Assembly (NCBI RefSeq): GCF_902459505.1
Contig: NC_047101.1
Coordinates: 17,054,705 to 17,118,704 of the forward strand
DNA: 64,000 nucleotides
Direction: 5' to 3'
From: Geotrypetes seraphini
Taxonomy: Eukaryota; Chordata; Amphibia; Gymnophiona; Dermophiidae
The translations under genes and the position numbers were made by a program. This document shows positions 22,391 through 33,776 of the stretch, in pieces. Numbering within the stretch: the first letter of the stretch is position 1; each line of letters opens with the position of its first letter. A model generated the notes under the pieces. That model did not search any database, was not told the origin of the DNA, and saw nothing but the letters and a program-made list of their open reading frames with translations.

Positions 22391-23120
22391 CAATTTGTTT
22401 TTTAAAAAATTATTATTTTAATTTGCATGAGGAGGATGTCTTGAGCTCTCAAACCTTACTTTCCTGTCGGTGCCTGAGCCAGTCAGCGCTCAGGCACTGA
22501 TCAGAAAGTAAGGCAACAATAGCTCAGACCTGTTGGTAAATTTTGGCTGCAAATGTGGCACAAGGAGGTTAGAGAATCACTTAGCGTGATCATTTAATAT
22601 TAATGACCTCATCATTTACATGGTAGTATCAGAGACTGCTAGAAAACTCGGAAAAGACCTCGGTAAGCATTTTGATAATCTGCTGCTAAAATCATGCACG
22701 CTAAACCGGCTGGAACCGGTTTAGCGAGCATGTTAAAGGCAGATTTTACTTTTTGAGAATCTTCCCCAGAGTAAGGACTGAGTGTGATTGAACCCCGGGA
22801 TTGTGATCTTTCAGCCTTCCAGAGCAAGTCCGGCCCCAGCTTGAGAGACTTCAAAAGAATAGCCCCAAAGAAACAAATTCTCTTTTTGTGAGTCCTAGTG
22901 GCGGGTGCCCAACCCGCAGAGCTAGCTGGAGCCCATGGATTGAGCATGAGCAGGACCAGGGCTGCATAAAGATGGTTTCGGTGTTAGGTACATATGTTTT
23001 AATGAGTTTGATATTTGAAGAGTATATAGCTGGATGCAACAAAGTAGTTAAAGGTGAACCCTAAGAAAGCGAAGATAATTTGGACTGGAGGATGGAGAGA
23101 TAATAAGCCATCAAGTTCCT
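22391..23120. other. Intron 2 stretch, unclassified repeat
   Basis: No gene. The segment 22560-22780 is shared in decayed form with 47350-47590 (tgagaatc … catttgcatggca/catttacatggta), so it is an old dispersed repeat. Confidence 0.4.
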
Positions 23121-23121
23121 G

Positions 23122-23372
23122 AAATATTTTACTTCAGTTTTCTATACTGTTCTCCCAGGGGAGCTCAGAACGGTTTACATGAATTGATTCTGGTATGCAA
23201 GCATTTTTCCCTGTCTGTCCCGGTGGGCTCACAATCTATCTAATCTGCTTGCGGCAATGGGGGGACTAAGTGACTTGCCCAGGGTCACAAGGAACAGCGC
23301 GGGTTTGAACCCACAAGCTCAGGGTGCTGAGGCTGTATCTTTAACCACTGCACCACACACTCCCCTATCAGA
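23122..23372 (-). mobile_element. tRNA-derived SINE
   Basis: Reverse-oriented copy of the family at 57548-57800. Box B reads (reverse complement) GGGTTCAAACCC and box A GTGCAGTGGTTAAAG, followed by the GGGCAAGTCACTTAG segment. Nearly full length. Confidence 0.8.
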
Positions 23373-24097
23373 ATTTCCCTAAACTGGGCGTGTATATTGA
23401 TTTGTATCTCAAACATTAAAGAGGAAACATATAGCAAGAAAGACCCTTTGTCCTTCAAAAAAAAGTCTCCAGAACTTGCTAATTATTGAATTCATTGTAG
23501 CTCTAAGGCTTTAGACTGAGGATTTATACACTCCTTCTCAACCACTATGATCTTAGGCAAATCCATTTTATTTCTGTGAGCCTGATATTGGTGAAAATTG
23601 ATTGTTTTACGTATTTTGTATCTGGACCCTCAATCTCCCACCTCTTGTACATAATTTCCTAGCAGTTGCTTATAGGCAAGATTTCAAATCACTGTTCAGA
23701 GTTGTGTTCATACCCTGGAAATTGTAAACATAAGGGATGAGGCCAGTATTCAAGAACACAAATCACCCTTTTCTGACTAAGCAGCACTTGAGAAATAATT
23801 GTCCCTTGTAACCAATAAACGTGTATGAAATGAGAACTAAATAGTCCCTGTTGGGGGGGGGTGTTTCAAGAGTAAAGATACTTTTTGTAAGACTAATAAT
23901 CTTCAAGTTTGGCATTTCTCATCAGACTGTCTTTTGCCATGAATTCCACCAAGAAATCTCCTTGTTACTAATATACACAGTGAACTTTTCCAATTCTATA
24001 GGCCATACGTGAGACCCTGCAGAGCTGAATAAGCATGTGATGCATCCTGCGCCAGGCATGCTGCTAATTAACTAACCTCTTTGTTTCTCTATCACAG
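23373..24097. other. Intron 2 end, acceptor of exon 3
   Basis: No gene and no named repeat. It ends TTTGTTTCTCTATCACAG, a good acceptor. Confidence 0.45.
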
Positions 24098-24265
24098 GAT
24101 GGGTTTACCAGCCACGACCTGGTAAGAGGAAGCGTTTTCCTCTAAGCTCTTCGACAGTGTTTTCTAGCACATCTCAGAATATGATCACCACAAGCCAACC
24201 CACAATTTATCCCTACCGGTCTCCCACCTACTCAGTTGTGATTCCCAGTCTGAGTCATTCAGTTG
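24098..24265 (+). CDS. SOX30: SOX30 exon 3
   Basis: 168 bp, residues 353-409, phase 1 on both sides, so skipping it would keep the frame. It starts GWVYQPRPGKRKRFPLSS, identical in outline to human, right after the HMG box. GKRKRF is a basic patch that could add to nuclear localisation (inference). The middle keeps YPYRSPTYSVVIPSL. Acceptor CTATCACAG|GATGG; donor CAGTTG|GTAAGT. Confidence 0.95.
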
Positions 24266-24289
24266 GTAAGTTTGTTGATTTGGGTGTTT

Positions 24290-24515
24290 TACATTGGCTT
24301 AAAGAGCTTGTGTTCCATTGAAGAGTCCGCCAGCCCTAGGTGTACCTCTGAACTGCTATTGGACAAGTTCCTGCTGAACCAGAACGAACGCAGGTAGGGC
24401 TGGTCTCGGTTGGGGCACAGGTATTTGACCTGGGGGCCACCACGTGAGCGGACTGCTGGGCGCGATGGACCACTGGTCTGACCCAGCATCGGCAATTCTT
24501 ATGTTCTTATTCCTC
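24290..24515 (+). mobile_element. CR1-like LINE 3' end
   Basis: Ends with the typical CR1 3' phrases GCGATGGACCACTGGTCTGA, CCCAGCATCGGCAATTCTTA and TGTTCTTATT. Sits 25 bp after exon 3. Confidence 0.7.
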
Positions 24516-24663
24516 ATCAATTGCCTCAGTTCTGATTAGCAGCCCTCCTTTCTCTACTATTACACAGTTCTACATACTGATAAATGTCTTTCATTCTGAT
24601 TTTCTGGCCTCTTTACAAAATCCTCTCAGTTCTCCTGAACCCAACATACTATAACATTTGCCA

Positions 24664-24838
24664 TTCCTGTGCGAGAGCCACAGGCAGATCAGGTTTTCAA
24701 GATATCCACAATGAATATGCACGAGATGGATTTGCATCTTAAGGAGGCAATGCATACAAATCCATCTCGTACATATTCATTGTGGACATACTGAAAACCT
24801 GATCTACCTGTGGCTCTCGAGGACCGGAATTGCCTATC
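24664..24838. mobile_element. Octamer MITE copy
   Basis: Arms gagagccacaggcagatcag and ctgatctacctgtggctctc are inverted. The centre holds ACAATGAATATGCACGAG, ATTTGCAT and CATATTCATTGT. Complete fold-back structure. Confidence 0.7.
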
Positions 24839-25171
24839 CTTGTGCTAGAGCACAGTAGGGGCGAGTTCCTCCACTGCTGAAATGCAGATTTAACAGGTAT
24901 CCACAGTCCCTGCCTTCTACTATTATAGCAATGGTTCCACATATCCTAAGCAGAAAATTCCAGTTTATTTGCATTGATGAGTTTTAAGATGTAAATACCT
25001 CAATGTGACAATGAATTTTCATTCAGAGTATCTCCCTGCTGCATGCTATGTTTTACACATGCATCCCTTTATAAGTGCTTGTTTTAGTATGCAAACAATA
25101 GAACACCCGGGGAATCTGATTCTGTTCCATCGTGGTGGTATTTTTCAACTGCACATGCACAAAACCATTTA

Positions 25172-25680
25172 CAGTCAAACCTCAACTTGCAAACCGAGTG
25201 TTGACTCGATTTGCGTGCATGGCCCCTCCCCCTGCACGAACCGGCATCCCCCACCCGAACAACTTAAACTTACCCCCCCCCCCCCCAATCTGGCACTGGC
25301 ATGCAGCCCACAGGACATGCCGGTGCCGCTAGAAAATCTCTGAGAATCTCGGTGAGAGGGAGATTTAGAAGTCCTTGGGCATGCGCAGATGCATGCTCAA
25401 GGCTGGCAGAAGCAGGAAGATCTTCTAGCGGCACCGGCATGTCCGGTGCCAGACGGGGGGGTAAGTTTAAGTTGTTCGGGCGAGGGGGGGTGCCGGTTCA
25501 CACGGAGAGGGGTCTTTGCGAGTGGGGGGGAGCAGCGCTGCTGGCCTCGGGGTGGGGGGGGGAACGTATCAAAGCGAGTTTCCATTATTTCCTATGGGGA
25601 AACTCGCTTTGATATACGAGCATTTTGGTTTACGAGCATGCTTCTGGAACGAATTATGCTCGTAAACCAAGGTTCCACTG
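25172..25680. mobile_element. Pogo/Tigger-like MITE with TA target
   Basis: Right end is GTAAACCAAGGTTCCACTG and left end CAGTCAAACCTCAACTTGC, the Tigger-type terminus, with TA on both sides (tta|cag … ctg|tac). The interior is G/C-rich and self-complementary around gcaccggcatgtcc. No transposase. Confidence 0.7.
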
Positions 25681-25689
25681 TACATATAA

Positions 25690-26520
25690 CTTTCAACTTG
25701 TGAGCCATTTGCCTTCATCACTCTGAGTGGTTATGCACGTGTGTTGAAATTTAGTGTGGATATTAACAAATACAAAACCATTGGAACTTTCAGTGTGATG
25801 GATGCTTGCGTGCTCTTGGAGTATATCTGCACTGCCTCTTTTTTTTTTTTTTTAACTTGCTTACTAATAACCGGTTAAAATGCAGTGTGGGTGCTTCAAA
25901 CATGTCACAACTTTTGCTGATAAGGTTTGGTTATCACAACTGTTGAGATCAGACCAAACCTCTCCATTCTTTAAATAAGTTTTGTGATCCTTTTCTCTAG
26001 GTAGAGTGCAAAAGTCTGGAATTAGGTTGTTTGCAACATGGCATTTCAGGATCAATAGCATTAATTTCATTTCCGTTTTTAAAACTTGTACTCAGTGTTA
26101 TTAAAACAATTGCTCCATGTTTGAGTAAATAAACACCCCCTTTTCTATAACCACGGTGAAGTTTTTTTATTGTGAGCCGGCGATGTAAATGCTCCCAACA
26201 GTTCCTACAGTGGTTTTATAAAAGAGGGTCAAAATGAGGGTGTTTTGATAATGAGAGAAGAATAAATGATGTTCTATAGAGCCTTGGTCGTTAAATAATT
26301 TTGTTAAAGACCTAGAATAGAAAAATGCTTGTCGAAACCAGTGTTGCCAATGTTGTGAGAGAGACAGCAAAGATACAAAAAGGCCCTGATTCATCAACAT
26401 CTTTTCTTGGATACAAGGGATGGGAGAAATATGTTAGTATATCAGGCTCTTAAGCTGGTGATGAGTATTTTTAAAATTATCAACAATGAAACATGAATGT
26501 CTTGTATTTCCTTTCACTAG
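25690..26520. other. Intron 3 stretch with small fold-back element
   Basis: No gene. A short MITE-like pair lies at about 26140-26235 (cccttttctataaccac / gtggttttataaaagaggg). Ends with the acceptor TTTCCTTTCACTAG. Confidence 0.45.
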
Positions 26521-27025
26521 GTGAAGCCCCGCCTGCTTTACAGCTGCCTGCTCCTCCTGTTCAGCGCCCCACTCCAATCACTCTTTTCCAGCCAAGTGTT
26601 GGGAATGCTAGCCAGATAGCTGTTCAGACTCCAAACCTTCCCCTTCGTCCCCCACTGCCTCCTCAGCGCTCTGTCTTATCTACTCAAGCAGATGCTCATC
26701 ATGGTCTCTCCGGGCCAAGTACGGGGCCGTCTCGCTCTATGGAGAGAACCCCCGCAGTGTCTGTGGAGAACTCCAGCCGGAATATGAATAATGACAGTTC
26801 AGTGCATTCCAGGTTCACAGCTTCCGACATGCATATGCCAAAGGAGTATTCTAGTATTTCCACTTGTCCTAGAGGTCCACCCATGGCGCAGGCTCCACCC
26901 ATGCCACATCCCCATGTCTATCAACCTTCTCCCTTGGGGCACCCAGCCAGCTTGTTTGGACCTCCTCCTCGATTTTCCTTTCATCATCCGTACTTCCTAC
27001 CTGGACCCCATTACTTCCCATCCAG
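26521..27025 (+). CDS. SOX30: SOX30 exon 4: proline-rich region
   Basis: 505 bp, residues 409-577, starting phase 1 and ending phase 2 inside the serine codon of HYFPS|S. It is a Pro/Ser-rich, probably disordered region with conserved islands shared with human: TLFQPSV-type near the start, PPLPPQR, EYSSISTCPRGPP, PHPHVYQPSPLGHPASLFG and PRFSFHHPYFLPGPHYFPS. Such regions in SOX proteins act in transactivation or partner binding; for SOX30 this is inference. Acceptor TTCACTAG|GTGAAG; donor CATCCAG|GTACC. The open frame runs past the donor into the intron but loses similarity there. Confidence 0.94.
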
Positions 27026-27357
27026 GTACCGATTTTTATTTAGCAAAATCAAGAATATACAAGGAGGTCCAGATGGCAGTGTATGCATACCTGAATTATT
27101 TGGCACAAGAAAGGTTCTTATTTCTGTAAGGGAGAACAACATTGTAGGATATTCATGGAAACTAATGTTTCTGGTACTTTAACTGAGAGGGTGTGGACTA
27201 GCTCTTATCTATGAAGGTATTGGGGGGGGGGGGGGCTGCTTATCAAAAAGATTTTGGTTTTCAGGTCATAATGGAAGTTTAACAGTCCAGTGAAACTGAA
27301 GTAAAAGTAACAAAGTTCCTTATTCAATCCAAGAATCTGACTGGCTTCGATTTAAAG

Positions 27358-27662
27358 CAGTGGTCTCAAACTCAAACCCTTTGCAGGGCCACATTTTGGA
27401 GTTCTAGGTACTCAGAGGGCCTCAGAAAAATAGCTAATGTCTTATTAAAGAAATGACAATTTTGCATGAGGTAAAACTATAGTTTATAAATCTTTCCTTT
27501 TGGCTAAGTCTTAATAATAATATTGTAATTTATAGCTAAAGAGACATATGCTCAAGAAACTTTTTTATTTTACTTTTGTGATTATGATAAACATACTGAG
27601 GGCCATAAAATAGTACCTGGCAGGCCGCATGTGGCCCCTGGGCCACATGTTTGAGACCACTG
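27358..27662. mobile_element. hAT-like MITE (CAGTGGTCTCAAACTC family)
   Basis: Exact 8-bp duplication atttaaag at 27350-27357 and 27663-27670. Ends CAGTGGTCTCAAACTCAAAC and CATGTTTGAGACCACTG. Same family as 16888-17146. Confidence 0.88.
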
Positions 27663-27670
27663 ATTTAAAG

Positions 27671-28066
27671 GGATCCTCTTTTTTTCACAATTTTCTATGG
27701 TTGTTTATCTTGTAGGATAGCCTTATAACTTGTAGCTTGTAAATATTTAGAAAACCAGTACTATAACAGAAAGAGTGTTAGAAACAGAGCTCTTAATATA
27801 AAAAAAAACCAGCAGGTGAAAAGCTAGAAATGGAAGATTGTCATTTAACAATCTTCCAAACTGACTGAAAAAAGTGACAATGACTTGGTATCATTTGGGG
27901 ACAAAGTGATGAAAAGTTTCAGTATTACTTACCTGCTCTGGCATTAATGGGTTTGGAAGTTGGTGACATCTTCACACTGAGGGGTCTGTACTAATTCTGT
28001 CACTTGTTTGAGCAGCTAGCCAATCCCCTACTGGAGTCCCTGTAGGAGCTGCAGAAGTTGCCAGGG
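27671..28066. other. Intron 4 stretch without recognised feature
   Basis: No gene and no clear repeat. Confidence 0.4.
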
Positions 28067-28262
28067 CAGGGCTGTCCAAGTCCGGTCCTCGAGATCTGCT
28101 GGCAGGCCAGATTTTCAGGATATCCACAATGAATATGCATATGAGAGAGTTGCCTGCACTGCCTTTTTGATATGCAAATCTCCCTCTCATGCGTATTCAT
28201 TGTGGATATCCTGAAAACCTGGCCTGCCAGTAGATCTCGAAGACCGGACTTGGGCAGACCTG
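28067..28262. mobile_element. Octamer MITE, complete copy
   Basis: Ends CAGGGCTGTCCAAGTCCGG and CCGGACTTGGGCAGACCTG. Flanks tgccaggg (28059-28066) and tgctaggg (28263-28270) match 7/8. The inside holds ACAATGAATATGCAT, ATGCAAAT and CATTGTGG. Best reference copy for this subfamily. Confidence 0.8.
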
Positions 28263-28499
28263 TGCTAGGGAATAGTACCTGGATCAAGAAAGCAAGCATA
28301 ATTGTTTGTAATAAAAACATTTATATACCAGTTATATACCCTTGGTAGCAGCTTTCTTTCATTTTTAATGAAAACAAAGTGGAAAAGGATTAAAGAAGAT
28401 GTGTGTAGAATGAGCTCCCGAGAGAGGTGGTGGAGAGGAAAACAGTGACGGAGTTCAAAGAAGCGTGGGATGAACACAGAGGATCTAGAATCAGAAAAT

Positions 28500-29035
28500 A
28501 ATAGTAAATAGAAACATAGAAAATGGCGGCAGAAAAGGGCTATAGCCCACCAAGTCTGCCCATTCCAAGTATCCGCCCCCCCCTGAATTCACTCCCTTAG
28601 AGATCCCACGTGAGTATCCCATTTTCTCTTAAAATCCGTCACGCTTCTGGCCTCAATCACCTGCAGTGGGAGTCTGTTCCAATGATCCACCACTCTTTCG
28701 GTGAAGAAGTACTTTCTGGAGTCGCTATGAAACTTCCCTCCCCTGATTTTCAGCGGATGCCCTCTGGTGGTCGAGGGTCCCATGAGACAGAAGATATCAT
28801 CTTCCGACTCGATACGTCCCGTGATGTACTTATACGTTTCAATCATGTCTCCCCGTTCTCTTCTTTCCTCAAGTGAGTACAGCCGCAATTTTTTTAGTCT
28901 TTCTTCATACGTGAGATCTTTGAGCCCCAAGACCATCCTGGTGGCCATTCGCTGAACCGACTCGATCCTCAGCATGTCCTGAACCGACTCGATCCTCAGC
29001 ATGTGAACTAAGGCCAGTACTGGGCAGATTTGCAT
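28500..29035 (-). mobile_element. CR1-like LINE C-terminal ORF and 3' UTR
   Basis: Open on the minus strand for about 148 residues with ATRMVLGLKDLTYEERLKKL, YSLEERRERGDMIETYKYIT, and FFTERVVDHWNRLPLQVIEA, the end of the CR1 reverse transcriptase ORF. It carries a local duplication (gaaccgactcgatcctcagc twice near 28955 and 28980). 5'-truncated. Confidence 0.8.
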
Positions 29036-29299
29036 GGTCTGTCTATATATGGCCGTTTGGGGGAGGATGGGCTGGGGAGGGCTTCAATGGCTGGGAGGGT
29101 GTAGATGGGCTGGAGTAGGTTTTGACGGCGATTTCGGCAATTGGAACCCAAGCACAGTACCGGGTAGAGCTTTAGATTCTTGCCCAGAAATAGCTAAGAA
29201 GAAAATATTTTAAAAAATTTAAATTGAATCAGGTTGGGCAGACTGGATGGACCATTAGGGTCTTTATCTGCTGTCATCTACTATGTTACTATGTGAAAC

Positions 29300-29917
29300 T
29301 GAAGTTCTCTTTAATGTTCCTTTTTATAATTTCCCATTATCCTAGATGATCAAAGAGAATTTAGCATAAGGGGAAAGTGAATGGGGACTTGTATACTGCC
29401 TTTTTGTGGCTTTGACATTCAAAGCAGTGGGCACTGCAGGATTAAGTGACTTACCCAGAGTCACAAGGAGCAGCACCAGGATTTGATCTCACAACCTCTG
29501 GGTACAGAGGCAGCAGCTCTTCAAGTAAGCCACACCTTCCCCTTTTGCCTACCAGCTATGCATACACTGAACTTGTTCTTGGTGGATTCCTTCAGTGGTG
29601 TCGCAGGTCGGTGATTGTGGCTTAATAGAAAATGTTCTATTCTTGCATATACTGAAGTGTGACAAAAGTGAAGGAATCTGTATGATGGAATTCATATCCT
29701 GTTCTGATACTTGTTTCCCAAAAGGATGGAGGGGGCCAAAGCAGATTATATTAAAAATGTAATATACCTTATTGTTGAAATCTGAACAAGGGCAAATCTG
29801 ACAGGTGTAAAATTCTGTGGGGCAGATAGAAACACAAATCTCTTAAGCTGCTTAGATTGTGTTTTGCACATCCTGAGACGAAACGTACTACATAGTCAGG
29901 TATTCAGCCATTTATTC
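29300..29917. other. Intron 4 stretch with SINE-like fragment
   Basis: 29380-29550 contains TTAAGTGACTTACCCAGAGT and ACAAGGAGCAGCACC, a decayed reverse-oriented relative of the tRNA-SINE 3' half. The rest is unrecognised. Confidence 0.45.
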
Positions 29918-30090
29918 CAGGGGTCTCAAAGTCCCTCCTTGAGGGCCGTAATCCAGTTGGGTTTTCAGGATTTTCCCAATGAATATGCATGAGGTCTATG
30001 TGCATGCACTGCTTTCAATGCATATTCATTGGGGAAATCCTGAAAACCTGACTGGATTGCGGCCCTCAAGGAGGGACTTCGAGATCCCCG
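29918..30090. mobile_element. Octamer MITE copy
   Basis: Flanks atttattc (29910-29917) and atttatgc (30091-30098) match 6/8. Arms gtctcaaagtccctccttga and its inverse at the right end. The centre is CAATGAATATGCATGAG … ATGCATATTCATTG. Confidence 0.7.
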
Positions 30091-30618
30091 ATTTATGCCA
30101 TGTTCAAAGATTTTACAGGTGGGAAGCTTTACTAGCCCATTTCGTAGCAGTTGAATTTTCACACAAATTGCAGAGAATATTGGACTCTCTTATGGGCACC
30201 TGTATTAAAAAAAAGTAGGTAGGGAGTGTGATTCCTACTTTACAGGCCTTGCAAAGAAATGGGGTTTAGATGGAGCTAATATTTTCCCCTTAATTCTGTA
30301 TATAGTGCTCAAATGGTACTTGCAATTTTATTGCTTAATAAGCCAATAAGAGCTGATAATAGGGCACTAGCAATTGGTGCTAATTAGCAGTAATTGGGAT
30401 TTATATGTGCATCTAGAAAGATGCACACAAATTTTTTTCATGTGGATCCAAAAAGGGGGCAAGGACGTGAGGGGCATGGGCAGATCAGGGGCTTTTCTAG
30501 GATTTGCAAGCAGATATAGAATTTAGGTGTGGGGATTTACACCAGGGTTCAGTTGGTGTAAATCCTTGTGCCTAAAATTCAACGTGGATCCCAGCGCTAA
30601 GTGCTACTTTTATAAATA
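30091..30618. other. Intron 4 stretch without recognised feature
   Basis: No gene; nothing named. Confidence 0.35.
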
Positions 30619-31071
30619 ATTTTTTTAATATGATAATGTTAAAAATCTTGACTCAATCATACAAACAGAATATCAGTTCATCCAGTATAAATTCATCAAT
30701 GTAATGTAATGTAATTTATTTCTTATATACCGCTACATCCGTTAGGTTCTAAGCGGTTTGAAGAAAATATACATTAAGATTATAAATGAGAAGTAAGAAG
30801 GTATTTAAAAAAATCAAGTGCAATTTCTTTTCAACGTTATGCAAGATTGCTGATATTTCTATTGTTCAACCATAGGATCTTCAGAAAACCAGCTCGGTCA
30901 TTCGACTCAAGCTGGCTGGACTCATCATTAGTCCCAATGGTTTCTTATCTATTTATATTCAATTGATTACTTCTATCAAATTTCTTGGATTCATTCTTCT
31001 TTATATTTCTTAACACTTTATTTTATTCTTTTTAACCACTTTTTAAAAAATTGTTTAACCTACTACTACCA

Positions 31072-31337
31072 CAGGTCTTTGGAACGACCTCACCACCCTG
31101 CTGCGGAACCTGAGCTCCCTTCAGTTATTCCGCAAAAAACTGAAAACCTGGCTTTTCAGCAAATTGTAGCTCTATCCTTCCCCCCTTTCTCTCCCCCCTT
31201 CTACATATAAGTTCATGTAATCCTTTTTCTTCTTTTCTACCCACTATTTTAAGTTCTTGTAAACCGTGTCGAGCTCCATTCTCATGGAGATGATGCGGTA
31301 TATAAACTTAAGGTTTAGATTAGATTAGATTAGATTA
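31072..31337 (+). mobile_element. L2-like LINE 3' end with (gatta)n tail
   Basis: Reads LWNDLTTLLRNLSSLQLFRK then KLKTWLFSKL, the last residues of an L2-type ORF, followed by GCGGTATATAAACTTAAGG and a GATTA repeat tail. Inserted into the left arm of the palindrome, so younger than it. Confidence 0.75.
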
Positions 31338-31358
31338 CTTAGTTTGCTTATAAACACC

Positions 31359-31400
31359 ACCCCCGACAGATTTTCCGTTTCAACCCTTTCCTCAGGGAGT
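31359..31400 (-). ncRNA. Hammerhead-like motif, copy H (decayed)
   Basis: Minus strand: CTCC, CTGAGGA, short stem II, GAAA, CGGAAAATCTG, TC, GGGGG. Stem I CTCCC/GGGGG is weak. The lowest-confidence copy. Confidence 0.3.
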
Positions 31401-31856
31401 AGATGAGCTTTAGGTCAAAATGCTGAAAAGCCAAAAATTCATATTACTATCAAATTCCCTATATTCGCTTCAATCTGCAAATGATCTTTTATAACCCAAA
31501 AACCTGCATGTGCTAGAACTTAAATTCTATTAGAATCTCGATCAAACCTAGTAATTAAAGTCACCGGGTTAGCGCTCTCTGAAACATATTGCTGCTAAGA
31601 ATAAAGATGGCCGTGGCGTTTCTCCTCCTCATCAATGAGAGGCCGCCCCTTTGGACGTAACTATGTACCTAACAGCTGATTATCCTCAGAGAGGTGGCGC
31701 TGATAAGCAAGCTAAGTACACTACTTTCTACTTGGTGTATTTAGTAGGTTAAACAATTTTTTAAAAAAGTGGTTAAAAAGAATAAAATAAAGTGTTAAGA
31801 AATATAAAGAAGAATGAATTCAAGAAATTTGATAAAGTAATCAATTGAATATAAAT

Positions 31857-32975
31857 TTAATTTAATTCTTATATATCGCTAATAACCGTGAGGTTTCTAA
31901 GCGGTTTACAAAAATGATGCATTAAAGATGCAATAAATAAAAACTAAATAAATAAGATAGGTACTTGGAAATTCCCTAACTGTCCCAAAGGCTCACAATC
32001 TAACTAAAGTACCTGAAGAAACAGTATGAAAAATAAAAAGACAGAAGTAGAGATAGAGATAGAAATGAAATATTCCAACAACTAATGAATAAATAATTTA
32101 AAGATAGAATTAAAATAATAATTAAAGTAAACAAAATAGAGATAAAAATAAGCATAGAGAGAAACAGAAACACACTCCAAAAAAGCATCAAGATCTTTGA
32201 CTTGTAATTATTATGATCATTTAACACCAGATCTTAAATGCCTTTCCGGAATACATCATATCCCTATCCCTCTCCATACCCACCTCCATCTCCACCCCAA
32301 TTCACTTCAACCACCATTCCCATTCTATTCTTTAACTGCCGTCAACCCCAGTTCCAATGGCTATCATCTGGGTCCCGAGTTTCCTCCAAGAACAGGTGAC
32401 ATCTCTGGCAAGGTAATCTCCACCGCTGCCGCACATGATGCGAGATCCTCAGAGGTAGACCCTTCGGAATGGGGGAGGAGTGAAGATGGTGTCGGGTACC
32501 CTGCTGGAACGGGCTCCCGAACCGACCATTGGTCTGAGCGTCGGATTGCAGCTGTCTACTGTCGGCTCTCCCCTGCTTGAACGGGGGAGGGGTGTAGATG
32601 ATGCTAGGTGCCCTGCTGGAAAGGGCTCCCGATCTGGCCACTAGTGAAACTGGCAGTTGGTGCCGAGCACCGTCAGCGCTGCTCCTCCTGTAGTTCTCTC
32701 CCCTGCTGGAACGAGGGAGGGGTGTAGATGATCCTAGGTGCCCTGTTGGAAAGGGCTCCCGATCTGGCCACTAGTGAAACTGGCAGTTGGTGCCGAGCAC
32801 CGTCAGCGCTGCTCCTCCTGTAGTTCTCTCCCCTGCTGGAACGGGGGAGGGGTGTAGATGATGCTAGGTGCCCTGCTGGAAAGGGCTCCCGATCTGGCCA
32901 CTAGTGAAACTGGCAGTTGGTGCTGAACACCGTCAGCGCTGCTCCTCCTGTAGTTCTCTCCCCTGCTGGAACGGG
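31857..32975 (-). mobile_element. LINE-derived unit with 130-bp repeats at its 5' side
   Basis: On the minus strand it starts in 130-bp tandem repeats (32466-32975) and ends in an L2-type 3' tail (AAACCGCTTAGAAACC … ATATATAAGAATTAAATTAA). No RT part lies between, so it is internally deleted or a LINE-tailed non-autonomous element. Confidence 0.5.
32466..32975. repeat. 130-bp minisatellite, about four units
   Basis: GATCTGGCCACTAGTGAAAC recurs at 32631, 32761 and 32891, exactly 130 bp apart; a diverged unit precedes at about 32470-32595. Adjacent units are nearly identical. Confidence 0.85.
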
Positions 32976-33115
32976 GATAAGAAACCATTGGAACTAATGA
33001 GTCCAGCCAGCTTGAGTCGAATGACCGAGCTGGTTTTCTGAAGATCCTATGGTTGAACAATAGAAATATCAGCAATCTTGCATAACGTTGAAAAGAAATT
33101 ACACTTGATGATTTT

Positions 33116-33776
33116 ATAAATGGCACCCAACTTTGAGCACTGTTTATAGAATAGTTCTTGGGTGCTTTTTTGGTGCCCAGATAGAATTGAATCCCAAGGG
33201 CTTAAGAAATAATGACTAACAAACCGTTGAGGACATGAACAAAACCTGTACTGGATAGCAAGTTCTGTCCCACCTGCTGTGACCAAATTTCTATGGCTGG
33301 CTGCTTGGAAATATCTTTCATTGTGGACTGAATAAGTGAGCAGACTGTTAATGTTACTGTGTTAATGTCTTTTTTTTTCATCATGGTGTCTCATGGTACA
33401 AATTAATGAGGGTCATTGATCTGCTGAATTATGGGTTTACAGCAGTGCCTAAGAAAGTGATACCTGCTTGTATTAAATATTGCTGTTTTGGGAGGTTTGA
33501 ATCTGAAATCCAGCACTAGATGGGGCACTTGAACTGTGCTTTTAGTCTTCTGCTGATCTCATTCAATACATATGTGAAGAGCTTTCAAGAGCTGTATAGT
33601 CTGGTTGTAGGTTCCTTGATGAAGGGAACATGACTCTTGAAAGATCATGGAAAATGTACTGGTTGTCCAACAAAAAGGTCTCAGCTGTACATATTAGGTG
33701 ACCTCTTTTCCCATTTAATGCTGCATTTTGAAACAATGCCTGCCGTGTACTGGCTTGTTATACTGTGGAAACATAA
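33116..33776. other. Intron 4 stretch without recognised feature
   Basis: No gene. Nothing named beyond the end of the palindrome. Confidence 0.35.

Larger units (their letters stand above)
30619..33110. repeat. Large interrupted palindrome with hammerhead-like motif
   Basis: Left-arm blocks 30813-31071 and 31338-31363 return inverted at 31690-31860 and 32976-33115 (for example aaccagctcggtcattcgac versus gtcgaatgaccgagctggtt). Two later insertions split it: an L2 3' end at 31072-31337 and a LINE-derived unit at about 31857-32975. The middle (31359-31400) carries a decayed hammerhead-like motif. Possible outer repeat ttttataaat near 30610 and 33111. Confidence 0.65.

Noticed and set aside
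32466-32975. CRISPR-like regular repeats
   Set aside because: Direct head-to-tail 130-bp units with no unique spacers, in a vertebrate genome: a minisatellite.
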